From Apostichopus japonicus (taxonomy: Eukaryota > Echinodermata > Holothuroidea > Aspidochirotida > Stichopodidae): a DNA stretch of 64,000 bases. Below the pieces are notes generated by a model, which searched no databases, was not told the DNA's origin, and was given only the letters and a program-made list of their open reading frames with translations. Below are positions 11,454 to 54,400 of this stretch, in pieces (position 1 is the first letter of the stretch; each line of letters starts with the position of its first letter). The stretch is from contig NC_092574.1 of NCBI RefSeq assembly GCF_037975245.1, forward strand, positions 26,086,713 through 26,150,712, read 5' to 3'. A program made the position numbers and the translations under genes.

Positions 11454-14400
11454 AGGTAGCAGCCACTAAGAGCAGACACTAACAGCAGCCACTAAGAAAA
11501 GAAGGACAGTAAGACATGACACACAGTACTACAACTGCGGTCGTGTGTGTTTGTTATAACCAGTGTTACCAGCGACAGTTGACGAAAAAACGCTAGATTG
11601 GCGAAAATAAAACCCCAAACGCGCTGTATATACGTAATGTGTAATGATCAGAAAAATGATTTTTTTTTTCAAAATCGATTAACTTTAGTTATGGAGCCTA
11701 CTAGGATGTCCGGATAGCACCACATTAAAGTAGAACGGTACTTCTTTCACGTGGTATACCTCTACCATCGGTAACAAAAATGATTTCTTGACCAAAAATG
11801 GCCATAAAGTTTTAACCCCGATACGGACATCTCTAAACGCGCTGTATATGCGTAATGTGTAATGATCAGAAAAATGGTTAATTTTTATTTTTTTCAAAAT
11901 CGATTAACTTTAGTTATGGAGCCTACTAGGATGTCCGGTTAGCACCACATTAAAGTAGAAATGTTCCTCTTTCACGTGGTATACCTCTACTATCGGTAAC
12001 AAAAATGATTTCTTGACCAAAAGTGGCCTTGAAGTTTTAACCCCGATACGGACATCTCTAAACGCGCTGTATATCTAAGGTGTAATGATCCAAAAAATGA
12101 TTTTTTTCTTTCTTCAAAATCCATTAACTTTAGTTATGGAGCCTACTAGGATGTCCGGTTAGCACCACATTAAAGTAGAAAGGTTCCTCTTTTACGTGAT
12201 ATACCTCTACTATCGGTAACAAAACTGATTTCTTGACCAAAAGTGACCTTAAAGTTTCAACCCCGATACGGAAATCTCTAAACGCGCTGTATATACGTTA
12301 TGTAACATAATTCGTTTAGAGGTGTTGGCCCTATTGGACATTGCGGTATCCAAAAATACCAACGACTTCATATTTTAACTGTAACGGGACCCATGCAGCA
12401 ACCTCAAAGGCCCAATTGCCCACACAGGAATTAATCATTTTTTGGATCATTACACATAACGTATATACAGCGCGTTTAGAGATGTCCGTATCAGGGTTAA
12501 AACTTTAAGGCCACTTTTGGTCAAGAAATTATTTTGTTACCGTATGTAGAGGTATACCACGTGAAAGATGAACCTTTCTACTTTAATGTGGTCCTATTCG
12601 GACATCCTAGTAGGCTCCATAACTAAAGTTAATCGATTTTGGAAAAAAAAAAATCATTTTTCTGATCATTACACATTAGATATACAGCGCGTTTAGAGAT
12701 GTCCGTATCGGGGTTAAAACTTTAAGGCCACTTTTGGTCAAGAAATCATTTTTGTTACCGATAGTAGAGGTACATCACGTGAAAGATGAACCTTTCTACT
12801 TTAATGTGGTCCTATTCGGACATCCTAGTAGGCTCCATAACTAAAGTTAATCGATTTTGAAAAAATAAAAATTAACCATTTTTCTTATCATTACACATTA
12901 CGTATATACAGCGCGTTTAGAGATGTCCGTATCGGGGTTAAAACTTTAAGGCCACTTTTGGTCAAGAAATTATTTTTGTTACCGATAGTAGAGGTATATC
13001 ACGTGAAAGATGAACCTGTCTACTTTAATGTGGTGCTAACCGGACATGCCAGTAGGCTCCATAACTAAAGTTAATCGATTTTGAAAAAATAAAAATTAAC
13101 CATTTTTCTTATCATTACACATTACGTATATACAGCGCGTTTAGAGATGTCCGTATCGGGGTTAAAACTTTAAGGCCAATTTTGGTCAAGAAATCATTTT
13201 TGTTACCGATAGTAGAGGTACATCACGTGAAAGATGAACCTGTCTTCTTTAATGTGGTGCTAACCGGACATGTCAGTAGGCTCCATAACTAAAGTTCATC
13301 GATTTTGAAAAAAATAAAAATTAACCATTTTTCTGATCATTACACATAACGTATATACAGCGCGTTTAGAGATGTCCGTATCGGGGTTAGAACTTTAAGG
13401 CCACTTTTGGTCAAGAAATCATTTTTGTTACCGATAGTAGAGGTATATCACGTGAAAGATGAACCTGTCTACTTGAATGTGGTGCTAACCGGACATGCTG
13501 GTAGGCTCCATAACTAAAGTTAATCGATTTTGAAAAAAATAAAAATTAACCATTTTTCTGATCATTACACATAACGTATATTCAGCACGTTTAGAGATGT
13601 CCGTATCGGGGTTAGAACTTTAAGGGAATTTTTGGTCAAGAAATCATTTTTGTTACCGATAGTAGAGGTATATCACGTGAAAGATGAACCTGTCTACTTT
13701 AATGTGGTGCTAACCAGACATGCCAGTAGGCGCCATAACTAAAATTAATCGATTTTGAAGAAGAAAAAAAAAATATCAATATTTTAAAACGTTTAGGCCA
13801 CTTTTGGTCAAAAAAATCGGCTTTGTTACCGATAGTAGGTATTACACGTGAAAGAAGAAATTGTTTTCTTTGATTTGATTCTAACCGGACCTCCTAACTA
13901 CGTCGATAACTCAAATTAACCGATTTTGAAATAATAATACGTTTGGATCATAACACATTACCGCGCGTTTCGAGCTAATTTTCCCATTTGCATCCCACTC
14001 CTGCAGGGTCGAACGGTTTGTAGCCATCGAATTTCAATAAATCAAAGTGTTACTGGCTGTTTTTTCATACCACGTGTAAGAGGAATAACTTAACATCGTC
14101 ATTGTACCCCTCTTGACTGTTGCATATTCTCATAAATTAATTGTTTAGACATTTGAAAAAAAAAGAAAAAAAAATGGTATAAAAATTGCCGCCATTTACG
14201 CCTTTCTCCACAAGATTTGGTAGGATCACAAGTTTCAGTTCAATATGGATGCAGATTTCGTCCACCATTAAATTCCAAAATTATATTACATGAAAGAGCA
14301 ACAACTCATCTCTCATATGGTGCAATTATTGGCATTTTACAGTATTCATAGCGTTAATTATTATCGCTTTAAAACAGGTACGAAAAAGTAGCAGTCTTGT

Positions 14401-14568
14401 TATTGTCCGCTAATTTAGGCTGCCCTTAGTGGCTGCTGGGGATCCACTTTCCCGCCACAGCGTACCCAGCGCTCGTCACAGTGTACAAACATCAGTGGCC
14501 AACGGCGTGTAACGTTGATGTATACACTATTGGCTGCTGTTAGTGGCTGCTCTTAGTGGCTGCTACGT
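11454..14568. mobile_element. Foldback element of about 3.1 kb with inverted satellite core
   Basis: The ends are inverted copies of GTAGCAGCCACTAAGAGCAG followed by further CACTAACAGCAGCCA repeats (11456-11496; 14525-14565). The interior is a unit array that changes direction: about three forward units (11617-12330) and about six reverse ones (12430-13790). I could not identify a target duplication, so the exact borders and superfamily are open. No long reading frame is present. Confidence 0.65.
11617..13800. repeat. Head-to-head array of ~220-bp units
   Basis: The motif AAACGCGCTGTATATACG recurs on the plus strand at 11617, 11835, 12060 and 12280. Its reverse complement ends near 12477, 12694, 12918, 13143, 13367 and 13592. 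Periods are 217-225 bp. Units share GGAGCCTACTAGGATGTCCG and, in most copies, a CACGTG E-box core within TTCACGTGRTATACCTCTA. Orientation flips across a unique spacer at about 12320-12430. Confidence 0.9.
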
Positions 14569-15259
14569 TCAAACAGGTTTTGTTACCAATAACAAGAAAA
14601 CTTTTAATTCGTGTCCAGTGTTGGGGCTATAATATGCCAACCTTTTCTTGTACTGTTTCTGTTGTTGTTGTTGTCTACACGGAAGTGACTTATTACTTCC
14701 GTGGTCTGCTACCTTTCATTTGCTGGTGTGCGGACGTACGACTACGAGCGGATAGTTGGAAGTAGAGTCAGCTTTACCACGGTTTGGTTAACTAAGCTTG
14801 CATCTTGAATAAGCTCACCAATTCATGTCGACCTGTAGACTAGCTGTAACATTATGTTCTTTGGGGAATTGCCTACGGTTCTAAATTTAGTCAGTAGGCC
14901 TATACTCTAACTTAGGACAATGCCACATAACACTATTTAAAAGTTAGGCTAGTCATTAACTTAGGCTTACTGGATTAAGTTTGGCCTACGGTAGGCCCCA
15001 GGGGAGTGTGTGGTATATTGAACAGCATCACCCTAACTGTGTAAGTCTAAGCCTTCGTCAGAGTTGATGCCAAGTCATTGGTTGTGTTCGACAGGTCCTA
15101 GAAATGAAAACTCCTCAACCTCAAGGTTGAACAGGCATTAGTCTGTGGTATATAATGCTTCAATGCTCCATCTTTATTTGGAATCCATCATGTGACTGCA
15201 TAAGTGCACTTGATCACATGTGATCTTGTTTGCTGGTATTGCGTGAGAGCGGCTGGCAC

Positions 15260-15573
15260 CGTGGGCGGCTCTCGAACATTCTAACGTAGTGCCTGAAACA
15301 AGATTGACAGGAGCAATTTTCCCAAAATAACACCCGAAGTTAAAAAAAAAGTATTTTGGATCCTGATTATGAGATATTTCGGACATGAAATCCCTATTTT
15401 AAAGTTGGGTATATGCCGCTTGGAAACCTCGGCAAGTGCCGTTTCTGGCCATCTAGAGGGTTTGTAAATCCCAAAATTTTCTTGTACGCTTCGCGCCAAC
15501 TCATGGTGGCGCTACGCTTAGATAGTCAACAACGTCATATCCCCCCACTCGGAAGTACGGATCGCCGCCCACG
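15260..15573 (-). mobile_element. hAT-type MITE with hairpin core
   Basis: A perfect 8-bp duplication GCTGGCAC flanks both sides (15252-15259, 15574-15581), with CGTGGGCGGC inverted ends. On the minus strand it carries the ~100-bp core shared by seven copies in this window, including the hairpin at 15493-15512. An 8-bp duplication is diagnostic of hAT-class transposition. Non-coding. Confidence 0.85.
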
Positions 15574-15747
15574 GCTGGCACTATCAGTTCTGCTGGCACA
15601 GTTGCTACAGTACTATTATGCTAACATAATGGAAGGTTGGAGTATGCAAAGTTTTGCAACATTTCCATTCTGATTTGAAGAACACTAACAATATTATGTT
15701 TGAACATATTCCTTATTTATGGAAACAATCATGTGTTTTACCTATTG

Positions 15748-16220
15748 TAAGGTGACCAGATGTCCCCGATTTTCGGGGACAGTCCCCGATTACAGTGTGC
15801 TGTCCCTGATGAACAAGTGTCCCCGAAAATGTCCCCGATTCGTCAAAATGTTCAGGAATTTTGAAAATATCCCACATTATTATTAAAATGATTGTAAAAA
15901 CAAAATTTAGTCATGTGTGCAGTCGCAGAACAGAACTAACCAGTATTTCAGGTGGGCCAGTGTAAAGTGGAATATGCTAGATCGATCTAGCCTAGCAATC
16001 TTTCGTAAAGTAAGTAAATTTCATCTAAGAAAAAGCTACATTTTTGAAAATAAAATTGATTTAAAAACTGCCTCTAAGTATCACCATTTTACATCTAAGC
16101 CAATTAGGCACTTGAAAATTTTCCAAACGGGAAGGGGACACCCCCTCCCCTTAGACCCCTCCCCATATCAGTCACGCAGTAAATGCCCCTGATTCCAGTC
16201 AGGTAAGTATGGTCACCTTA
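15748..16220. mobile_element. hAT-type MITE with TAAGGTGACCA ends
   Basis: TAAGGTGACCA begins the element and its reverse complement TGGTCACCTTA ends it. Flanks are ACCTATTG and ACCTATTC, an 8-bp duplication with one change. The 5' part contains several TGTCCCCGA/TCGGGGACA repeats that can pair. The 3' part has the C-rich module ACACCCCCTCCCC also found in other hAT elements here. Confidence 0.82.
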
Positions 16221-16261
16221 ACCTATTCCTATAAAATCAGTAATATCATGTATGAATGACT

Positions 16262-17577
16262 TGCGCCCTGTAGCACTCGATCACGTCCGTGCCAATGAAG
16301 GTATGTGAGCGTTTATTTTTAAAACATTTTAATCCTTTAGTAGCTTTACAATTTGCATACAATTCTGGTCGCAGCTGTGAAGATGCCATCCATGTGATCC
16401 TTGACAGGCTATACTCTCACTTAGAACATTCTGGTAATTCTGCACGGGTCATGTTTTCAATTTTTCCTCTGCCTTTAATACTATTCAACCCCATAATTTA
16501 GTATCTAAACTCTTAAAAATGGACATTCCTGATGGTTTAATTAAATTGATTATGACGTATCTGTACACTGCAGTTTGTGAAACTTAGTCCCACCTGCCGT
16601 TCAGATACTATTATGTCCCATACATCGGCCCCTCAAGGGCTGTCCTGGATCCTTTTCTTTTCTCAGTATACATGTCTGATTGCAGATCTCTGTCGAAGAG
16701 GTGCCCTCTCATCAAGTTTGCCGATGATACCGCCATAGCTGGACTCATTCATGGAAATGATGATAGGGCATACCTCCGCCAAATGCAATCATTCATGGAC
16801 TACTGTGACTCCAACTTTTTACAATTAAATGTCTCTAAAACAAAAGAAATGGTCATCGACTTTAAACATAATGTTATTCCACCACCGACTGTAATTATTA
16901 AAGAGAATGAAGAAGAACGTGTGTCTACCTATTAATATCTGGGAGTGATTTTCAACAATAAATTGACTTGGACGGATCATGTTGACGTCCTGGTTAGAAA
17001 GTTGAATTAGAGATGATATTGTGTGAAAAAATGTCACTTTTTAATGTGCATACAGAAATTTTAGATATGTTCTATAATGTTACCATCTGTGGGGTTTGGA
17101 GATACTGCCTCATTTGTTGGGGTGGTAACGTTAGTAAGACAGAAAGGGATTGTGTTGACAACATCATTAAAAAAGCTGAAATATAAGTAGGGGGGTCTCA
17201 GTCTGCTGTTGATTTTGTCTACCAGTGTCTCCTACTGTCCAAGCTCAACTCCGTTTGGGACGACTGTAGTCACCCATTTCATGTTCAACTCAAATGATAG
17301 ATTAATAGATAGGGTTATTGGAAGACTAAGTCTTCGTCAACTTAAGACTAACCGGCACAGCTATTCATTTATCCCTCGTGCAATAAAACTTTACAACAGC
17401 AATTTGAATCGTTAGGTGGTTGCCTAGTCCTTGGATGGGTAGGCTCTCTGTCTTAACAAGTTAACTTGATCTTACGTTCTTTAGTTATTAATTTTAATAT
17501 GAATATAGTTTTATATATATTTTTGTATTTCTTATAATGTGCGAGTATCAAAATTTCTGATTTTATGGAGCAATAAA
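16262..17577 (+). pseudogene. CR1/L2-like LINE, decayed reverse transcriptase
   Basis: Broken frames read LRPVAL (16265), ALQFAYNSGRSCEDAIHVIL (16340), then LIKFADDTAIAGLIHGNDD with the FADD catalytic box (16710), SNFLQLNVSKTKEMVIDF (16810) and YLGVIFNNKLTWTDHV (16935), ending with RHSYSFIPRAIKLYN (17350). This order is that of a CR1/Jockey-group reverse transcriptase. At least three stops or shifts break it. The AT-rich tail reaches the hAT element start at 17578. Confidence 0.88.
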
Positions 17578-17785
17578 CAGTGGTGTAGCCAGGATTTTTG
17601 CAGTGGGGGGGGGGCGCTATGGGGCTTGACCATTTCCTGGGAGGGCGTCTTGTTACTATCTGAGTGGAGCGCCACCATGGGTTGGCGCGCAGCGTACAAA
17701 AATTTTTAGTTAAAAAGGCCTCCTAGATTGTCGGAAATGACACTTCCCAGGCCTTGTAAGCAGGGGCATCAATCCGATTTGAAAC
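17578..17785 (+). mobile_element. hAT-type MITE, left end with hairpin core
   Basis: CAGTGGTGTAGCCAGG followed by a G run is the usual left end of this family. The core with hairpin (17669-17688) follows and ends at CTTCCCAGGCCTTGTAAG. Sequence from CAGGGGCATC (17761) looks like the start of a second element nested in it. The right end may be the CCTTGGCTGCGCCACT at 20456-20471, but no matching target duplication is visible. Confidence 0.55.
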
Positions 17786-19377
17786 CAGGCTTGGCCGGTT
17801 TTAACCGGGGCAGTTTAAACCGCCCGGTTTAAACCAGTTAAAACCTGGTTTAAACCGGGGGTTTTGACCACCCAAAAGTGGTCAAAACTGGTCAAAATTA
17901 ATTTTGTGCATAAACTGACAAGTTTGTCATCCCAAAAGAGATTTACATCTACAGTACTGTAAGTATCTAAACCAAGAAGGCCCCAATCAAGCAATGTTCA
18001 AAGGACACATGTGGAATACAGATATACAGTATTATTAAAAAGTAGGCCTACTGACACATATAAATTGAAGAACTTTGATTGCCATGAAACTTCCTAAGTA
18101 CAATCTACAGTCTAAAGTTAAAATGAAATTGAACTTGGAACAACTAATTTACTACAGCTCAAAAAAGGCATGTCAAGACTTCTGTTGATTTATCAGTGCA
18201 GTGCAATTCTGCTAATAGGTATAAACCCCCTATTGGCAAAAAAAAAAATGAAATTTGGTCAAAAAGTACAATTGGTGTCGGACGAACAGTACATCTCCCA
18301 AAAATGCCAACTTTAAAACATCTGTTTCTCAACACTTGTTCCAAATTGAGCTACAGTACTTAACTTGCATCATTCAATTAGTGAAAAGATACAACTAATA
18401 TGTCTGATACTAATTATCAACATGTTAATTACATTTGGCATATTCCCGCTACATTTGTTGGTTGGTGTTCAAATATTTTGCACGGGTACCTGTACATCTG
18501 ACACCAACCATATAAAGGTGATTTCTTGGAATTGCAACCATGCTGATAATTGTATGCTGTAGTGTAATACTGAGTGTGTTTACTAATTATACATGACTTA
18601 AAAACTAAACTGTTCACACCCAACAGATATCTGAGATTAGTTTTTCTGTTCTTGACAATGCAGTTCATGCGAGACTGAGTGAGTTCGACACTGAGCACTT
18701 AAGTGAACCCCATGCCCCCTGTAAGTAAGGTTGATGAATTATTCCTCGATATGGATTGATAGGCATAGTCAGGTGATATATTACAGCCAAGTAAAACAAA
18801 AATCCAACATATCGTCTTCAACTGAGCAATACCTTCCAAAATTGTCTGAAATGTTTGTCCAGAATTACGGAATTGCCCGGGCCCAGCACATTAATGAATC
18901 ATTACCATGAACACATTGCCTCAATCCCCTGAACTGCCATCCACTTGGGTCACAAGTTAAAAAGAAAAATTAGTTTATATTCTGAGCAACTTAATAGTGC
19001 TGGCCAGTGGCCACTCTCAAAATCATTCACACTACAAGCAACTGTTGATAATACTACAGAAATGATGTATGCTACCAGAAGAGGAATTGACATCAATTGA
19101 AGTCTTGATTTTAGATGAAAATGGAAGAAAAACATGCTAGGAACTTCATTGATACTGCCCCCTTCCCCGCAGAGAGAATACCTTAGTACAGATATTATGA
19201 ACACTCCAATGGTATGCATTATACTTCACACTACCAAGACCATCTGCAAAACTTTGTCGAGAGCTTCCGAATTATTTTTGAGTTTTGACCGGTTTAAACC
19301 TAGTTTTGACCGGTTTAAATCAGGTTTAAACTGCTTTGTGGTCAAAACAGGTTTTGACCGGTCAAAACCCAACCCTG
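17786..19377. mobile_element. hAT-type element, 1.59 kb, with GGTTTAAACC arrays near both ends
   Basis: A perfect 8-bp duplication TTTGAAAC (17778-17785, 19378-19385) flanks ends CAGGCTTGG and CCAACCCTG. Both subterminal zones (17800-17895 and 19275-19370) hold clusters of GGTTTAAACC and GACCGGTCAAAACC-like palindromes, which probably served as transposase binding sites. The middle is AT-rich without a recognisable transposase. It interrupts an older hAT MITE. Confidence 0.85.
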
Positions 19378-19385
19378 TTTGAAAC

Positions 19386-19560
19386 GTGGGGGGGGGGGGG
19401 GAAGGGGGACGTAATTGATTAGAGTATACTGGCAGCAAGTACTACCAAAGCGGAGCGCCACCATCGGTTGGTGCGCAGCTTATCAAGAAAATTTCAGATT
19501 TCAATACCTGCCAGATCGTTGGAGATGGCACTTGCCAGGCTGGACAGCAGCCATCTACAG
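19386..19560 (+). mobile_element. hAT MITE fragment with hairpin core
   Basis: After a run of about 15 G the core sequence appears again: GCGGAGCGCCACCATCGGTT at 19450, a hairpin at 19455-19474 with one change in the stem, then AAGAAAATTTCAGATTTC and GAGATGGCACTTGCCAGGC. It is the continuation of the element interrupted by the 1.59-kb insertion, or a second copy. Confidence 0.65.
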
Positions 19561-20479
19561 GTAGTTGCGTTATTTTGGGAGAAAATTACAAATTATTCAC
19601 TCAGGAAATCTGCAATCAAGTTCATGCGGCCTTAATTTTTGGTAGATTATTTCTGTTATTAGTGATTCCAATTGACATGAACATAAGAACCCAGAACAAG
19701 TTGACAATTGATGCGGCGAACTGGAAACCCCAGCCCCATTTTGCCCTATGATTCAGGATAGAATACCCCTCATTTGTTCAAACCCATGACTAACAATCTG
19801 TGAATAAATTTACTTCAAAATGGGCACATTATATTGCACCAAGTCTGTCAAGGAATGACCCCAGGGCCTCAGATATAGGCCTATAGGAACGTTGTCCCAA
19901 AGTGTCCCCGGACATATAGGCGAAGGAAGCTATCCGCCGCGACTGTATGTGAGTTTCTTGACTTGCCTTCCTGGGAGACATACCACAAAATGGTGCATTT
20001 CCTAATACGCCATTATTAATAATCTAAATAAGTAACTAATTAGGCATAGTCCAGATCCGAGTTTGTATAATGAGCTTAGCGCAAATTTGACCAAAAGTCG
20101 TCATACGCCAGCATGTTAAACCACCAATGACCAATGACCACCAATGTCCAATGGGACTGTGTCAGTTTAAATGTATTGCTAGGTCTACGAGAATACATTT
20201 CTATGAAATTTGAAACAAGGATGGCAAGACAAACCATTTTAATTATATTTTCAGGACCTCACACCTGCGCATGTATTGTCAGACTTAGAATAATAGCCTA
20301 CTGCTGGTCCGCGGTCGAATGGTCGTTCATGAGTGGTCATCATGGAGATTCGAGACCATTCATACCAATGATATATTTTTCGCACATGTAATTGTTTTTT
20401 CGACACCCAAAATCCCAGTGGGAGGGCGACTGGCTATCGCCCCCACACACAACCCCCTTGGCTGCGCCACTAGCTTAAG

Positions 20480-21730
20480 TTTTACATACTTACTGACTCT
20501 ACTTACTTACTCTATAGAGTAATGTTTAGGTTATCCAAGTTCTTCTGGTTAGGTAGTTTCCTGTCTGGTGAATAGGCAAACAGCACACCATATGGTCTTT
20601 TTAATTCTATAAGAGAGTTCATGGGACCTTTAACAAACTCAGTACCAGTCGAAATAATTAAGAACAGCTTAAAGCATCCAACAGTCACCATATGTGTAGT
20701 TTTTGTTGAGTTTAGTAAAGCAGATCATAAAAGGGAATTCAGATCCTATTACAAGTCTTTATTAAGCGCAGCACATGGCTTCTGTTTTTTTATTGTCTAT
20801 TAACATCTTGACCTTGTATATAGAGACCTTGCAAGTTCGTGAATTTATATATATATCTGATATATTCGTTACTACTCCAGTCTTGCTCATAGCCTTAGTA
20901 TATTTGAGTCTGTTCAAATTTATGAATCATAAATTGATCCTACTTGGTTTGTGAAAGGAAAATGAGGTAAGACGATTGTGTTTCATTGCTTTTTCAATTA
21001 AAATTAAATGGTAATCGGGCTGTGAAATGAAGCAGATGGAGCTACAATAATAAATATGTAATTTAATTTCTAACTTTGACTGATTGAATTGTAGGTGGTG
21101 GAGATTTGCATACAAGAAACAAAGGTCAGGTTTATGGTTAATACCAAAGATGAAATCAGTGTATTTATAGTCTATCGTTTCGTGAACGGTATTAGCAACA
21201 AGCATCGTTGACTTCTGGCCTCATACAGTGTCAAACCAAGGAAAGTGATACAGTATAATGTTTGTAGTAAGGGGCAGGGGGCCGGAGGTGATAGTGACAC
21301 ATTCGTAATACATAAATCGTATTGTGTTGAAAACAACAAGGTATGTCTGTAGTATAAATTGTAACACACATTGGGTTCCAAGACGTATCGCAAGACAAAG
21401 GAAAGTTGTGAAAGACAAATAACTTGTCGTATTTCCGTTTTTCCTTGGAAGGACTAAACTTTTAGTTTGATACAATTATCAGCATTTACTTTGGAACTTG
21501 GAATTGTTATGTGGGTCTTATTTACATATGAACTGATTTTTTTTCAGACTAGGAATTTCGCCCTGGTTTGCTCTATGGATTTTGTTGGTCAATTTTGTTG
21601 GTCACTTTGGGTGGGAATGGTAACTCTAAAAGGTCACTGAAGTTTAAAGGTAGCTGGTACTGATGACCTTTGACCTACTGTAATTACAGCTGATATTTGT
21701 CAATATATAGATTTTTCTTTCTTTTGTCAT
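20480..21730. other. Upstream of AASDHPPT, no recognised element
   Basis: AT-rich sequence just 5' of the first coding exon. I see no clear TATA box, CpG-rich promoter or gene. A pyrimidine-rich tract ending AAAGCCCAG (about 21710-21740) resembles a splice acceptor, so the transcription start may lie farther upstream with a non-coding first exon. Confidence 0.5.
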
Positions 21731-21747
21731 GTAAAGCCCAGCTGGAA

Positions 21748-21758
21748 ATGACAGCGCT

Positions 21759-21762
<4 letters not shown>
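21748..21762 (+). promoter_or_regulatory. Four-codon upstream ORF overlapping the AASDHPPT start (ATGA)
   Basis: ATG at 21748 opens Met-Thr-Ala-Leu and stops at TGA, whose first two bases are the last two of the AASDHPPT ATG (21759-21761). A scanning ribosome would meet it first, so it could lower translation or act by reinitiation. This depends on 21748 being in the transcript, which is not shown. Confidence 0.4.
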
Positions 21763-51414
<29,652 letters not shown>

Positions 51415-54400
51415 AGGGAGGTATTGCCAAAGAATAGAGGGGGGTATTGCCAAAGACCAAATAAGAAACATATACTAACATTCTGCTCCAGAGATGTCAA
51501 CATATATGGTATCACTAAACTTGAATGTGTTGCATGAGACATTTATGTTGAAAATGGCCTACTCTTATCCTTGCTGAGTCTGATGAAGACATATATATCG
51601 TATACAATTTTTCTGTTTTCTATGACTGTGGATGGTCCCTAGTATACAAGGTGGATTCTATTCAGAAGTCAATCAGGGTTTTTTGTCTGTGGATTTGTGT
51701 GCTTTTATATCATAAAAAGTGTCCTTTAATTTGCTGTCAGAAATCTTTGTCCATTTTGATATATGTTTTTTTTAATGTTGGTTGCTAAGGAACAAGTTAA
51801 GAGTACATTAGAATTGCCTCCTATGCATGCTAAAGTAGGTCATATAACTGCAAACTTTTACACCTTCCATGTACTGCTAGTCTCTTTGAAATTAAACAGG
51901 GTATAATTTATCTGGTATCCCACTGGAAAATGCTATGCAATATGATCAAACTGTGCAAAAGTTGCATCGCAGCTTTGTACACAGGAACACATGATATTTT
52001 ATAGCCAAAGATAAAATTTAGAACCTTCAAAACTGCTGCACAAAATTTGAAGTCCACTAAAATGGTATTTCCCTGAAAACATTAAATTGTGACCAGTTGC
52101 ATTTCTTAATTTGGTTGGGAACTTAGTTTGTACTGATTTTGCGATAAACTGAACTCTGAGAAGTTATGCATGAGCTTGATTGGAAGAAAAATCACTGTAA
52201 AATATCAATGTAGAGATTAATTAGGAGGATTCATTGCTTTAGCTACCTTCAAGAAAAGGGTCATATGTAACATGGCGAAATGAATCAAGAACATATTTAG
52301 ATTTATTCAAAGTATACAATTTTTTGCTAAAGCAACCAAAAACTTGATACAATTACTTGTGAGCTTTTACAGTGTATTTACCAAATTGCTTATTTCTGTT
52401 AACTACCAAAATTCAAACAAACTTTCCATCTACTCATTTTCTTTCCTCTCCCCCCTTCCCCCTTCCCCCCACATGTCATGGTTAACTTGCTAGTGAGAAT
52501 CAAACTCTAATTTCAGATTTAATTTTAGCATCTATGGCACAGTAGTTTGTCACGGATCACATGGTGTGTACACTGGATCACTGCCATAACACAGGATTGG
52601 ATTCCGCACCAGATGTTGGTCTTAGAAATTCAGTCGTATATCAAAAGTTTTGGGTTTCAATGCACTCTATAGAGGGAAACTTAATTATATCCCTGAAATG
52701 TGTCATGAGATTTTACGTTTTTACTAAAAACGTAATTTTTACTAAAAAAGGCCAATTCAGAGATCACATTAACATTATTCAGTTTGTTGTCAAGTTGGGA
52801 TATAGAACTGGTGGAATCTTCAGTTATCAGTTGAATTCAAATTTGTTTGTGCAATATTGTGATACTATGTTTAAAATTTTAATGTTAATTAATCACTCTC
52901 TTGAGACAGATTAGTGGGTGCTTGAAAGAATGGAGCAATTTTCATCTTTAACAAGACCCAACCCTCATTTACTATTAGTGGAGCGATATCATACTGGTAG
53001 ATTTAATAAACTATACTTATTGAAATATGAGCATGTCATTGAATATTAGAATAGAATGATATGCCCATTAATCACTGTAATCATAAATGTGTGTTGGCGA
53101 TATATTGGAGAAACACATACATTGATGGCTGGTAATATTACTAGTATTCACAGTGTGTTGGTGTAGTAGGATGGATGAACAAAGAATAATTAACATGATA
53201 CAAAGTTTCATACAATCAGAAAGCTCTCTTGGTGATAGTATGGCTAAACATCACATTGTGAATGATTAAGTTATGTCTTGGTTAGAAATGGTAACCGCTC
53301 ATTCAAGAATGTGAATGATAAAGTTATGTCAGTGTTATGATAACCGCTTATTAAAGAATGTGAATCAAAAAGTTATGCTGTTGTTAGAATTGACAGACAT
53401 TCGAAGTAAAGACTGCATGGTTATCACTGTTTCCAGAAAAGTATGTTGATGCAAAATGAATAAATGCCAATAATGCAAATGGAAATAATTCTTAATCACA
53501 GTGATAAATTTAGTTTTTTGGTAGAGCACACTTGCAGAAGAATAGAAACAGCTTTAAGTGTGGTTAGACTCTATAGTTATGATAATCGTATTGCAGTTAT
53601 TTTATGGCCATCAAGATTATTAAGCATTTTATGATACTGGCTGACAAAATATAACATTTTGATCTGTTTTGTGTGGAAGTCTCATCAATTTATGAGCGGA
53701 AGAATTATTTTGCATGTAGACGTTCAATTGATTCATATTTTGCTGATCTCCGTATGAAATATAAGTTTAATCTATCGATCGAGAGCGGCATACTGTACAT
53801 GGCCCTTAACCAATTAAATGTTATAAGTTGACATGCCCTAGGCCCTAGACACGTTAAGCCAGACTCTGTCTGACATTTAATTGGTTTTCATATTTCTTTA
53901 TTTAGATTTGGGATGTCGTCATCAAATGGAATGATGCTTTCTACAAAATGTGTTACAAATTTATCTTCTAGGCACCTTTTTTAGTTATTAGAAGTTTAGG
54001 CGGGAAAAATTCCTTTGGTTTAAATGTTATATGTTATCATTTCTATTTTCCTATTTGTATTTCAAAGGTACTGATGATCGTCAAGAAGGGAGGGGGGAGG
54101 GGTAAGAGAGAGAGGTGGTGGGGTGGGGGTGGGGAGGGGAGGGGATTAAGTATGTTGGCTGTGTTTGTACATCACATCATAGATAACAAATTAGCTACAT
54201 ATATGGTTGATCGATATGACACCTTTACATGTACTATGAATTAACAATAGACATAGCTTAAAGGTGTTAACAATTGATTATTCTCACGGAGAGAAGTTAC
54301 TCCGCAAGGTATCCTATATGTTATAAAGTTCATTAGGGTTTGATTGTATGTAGGTCGCACTAAGAGCAAAAATCGGGACAGCTTTTGTAGCAACTTTGGC

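Noticed and set aside
52561-52914. 117-residue open frame downstream of AASDHPPT as a gene
   Set aside because: No recognisable domain, AT-driven composition and no clear splice context; not supported as coding.
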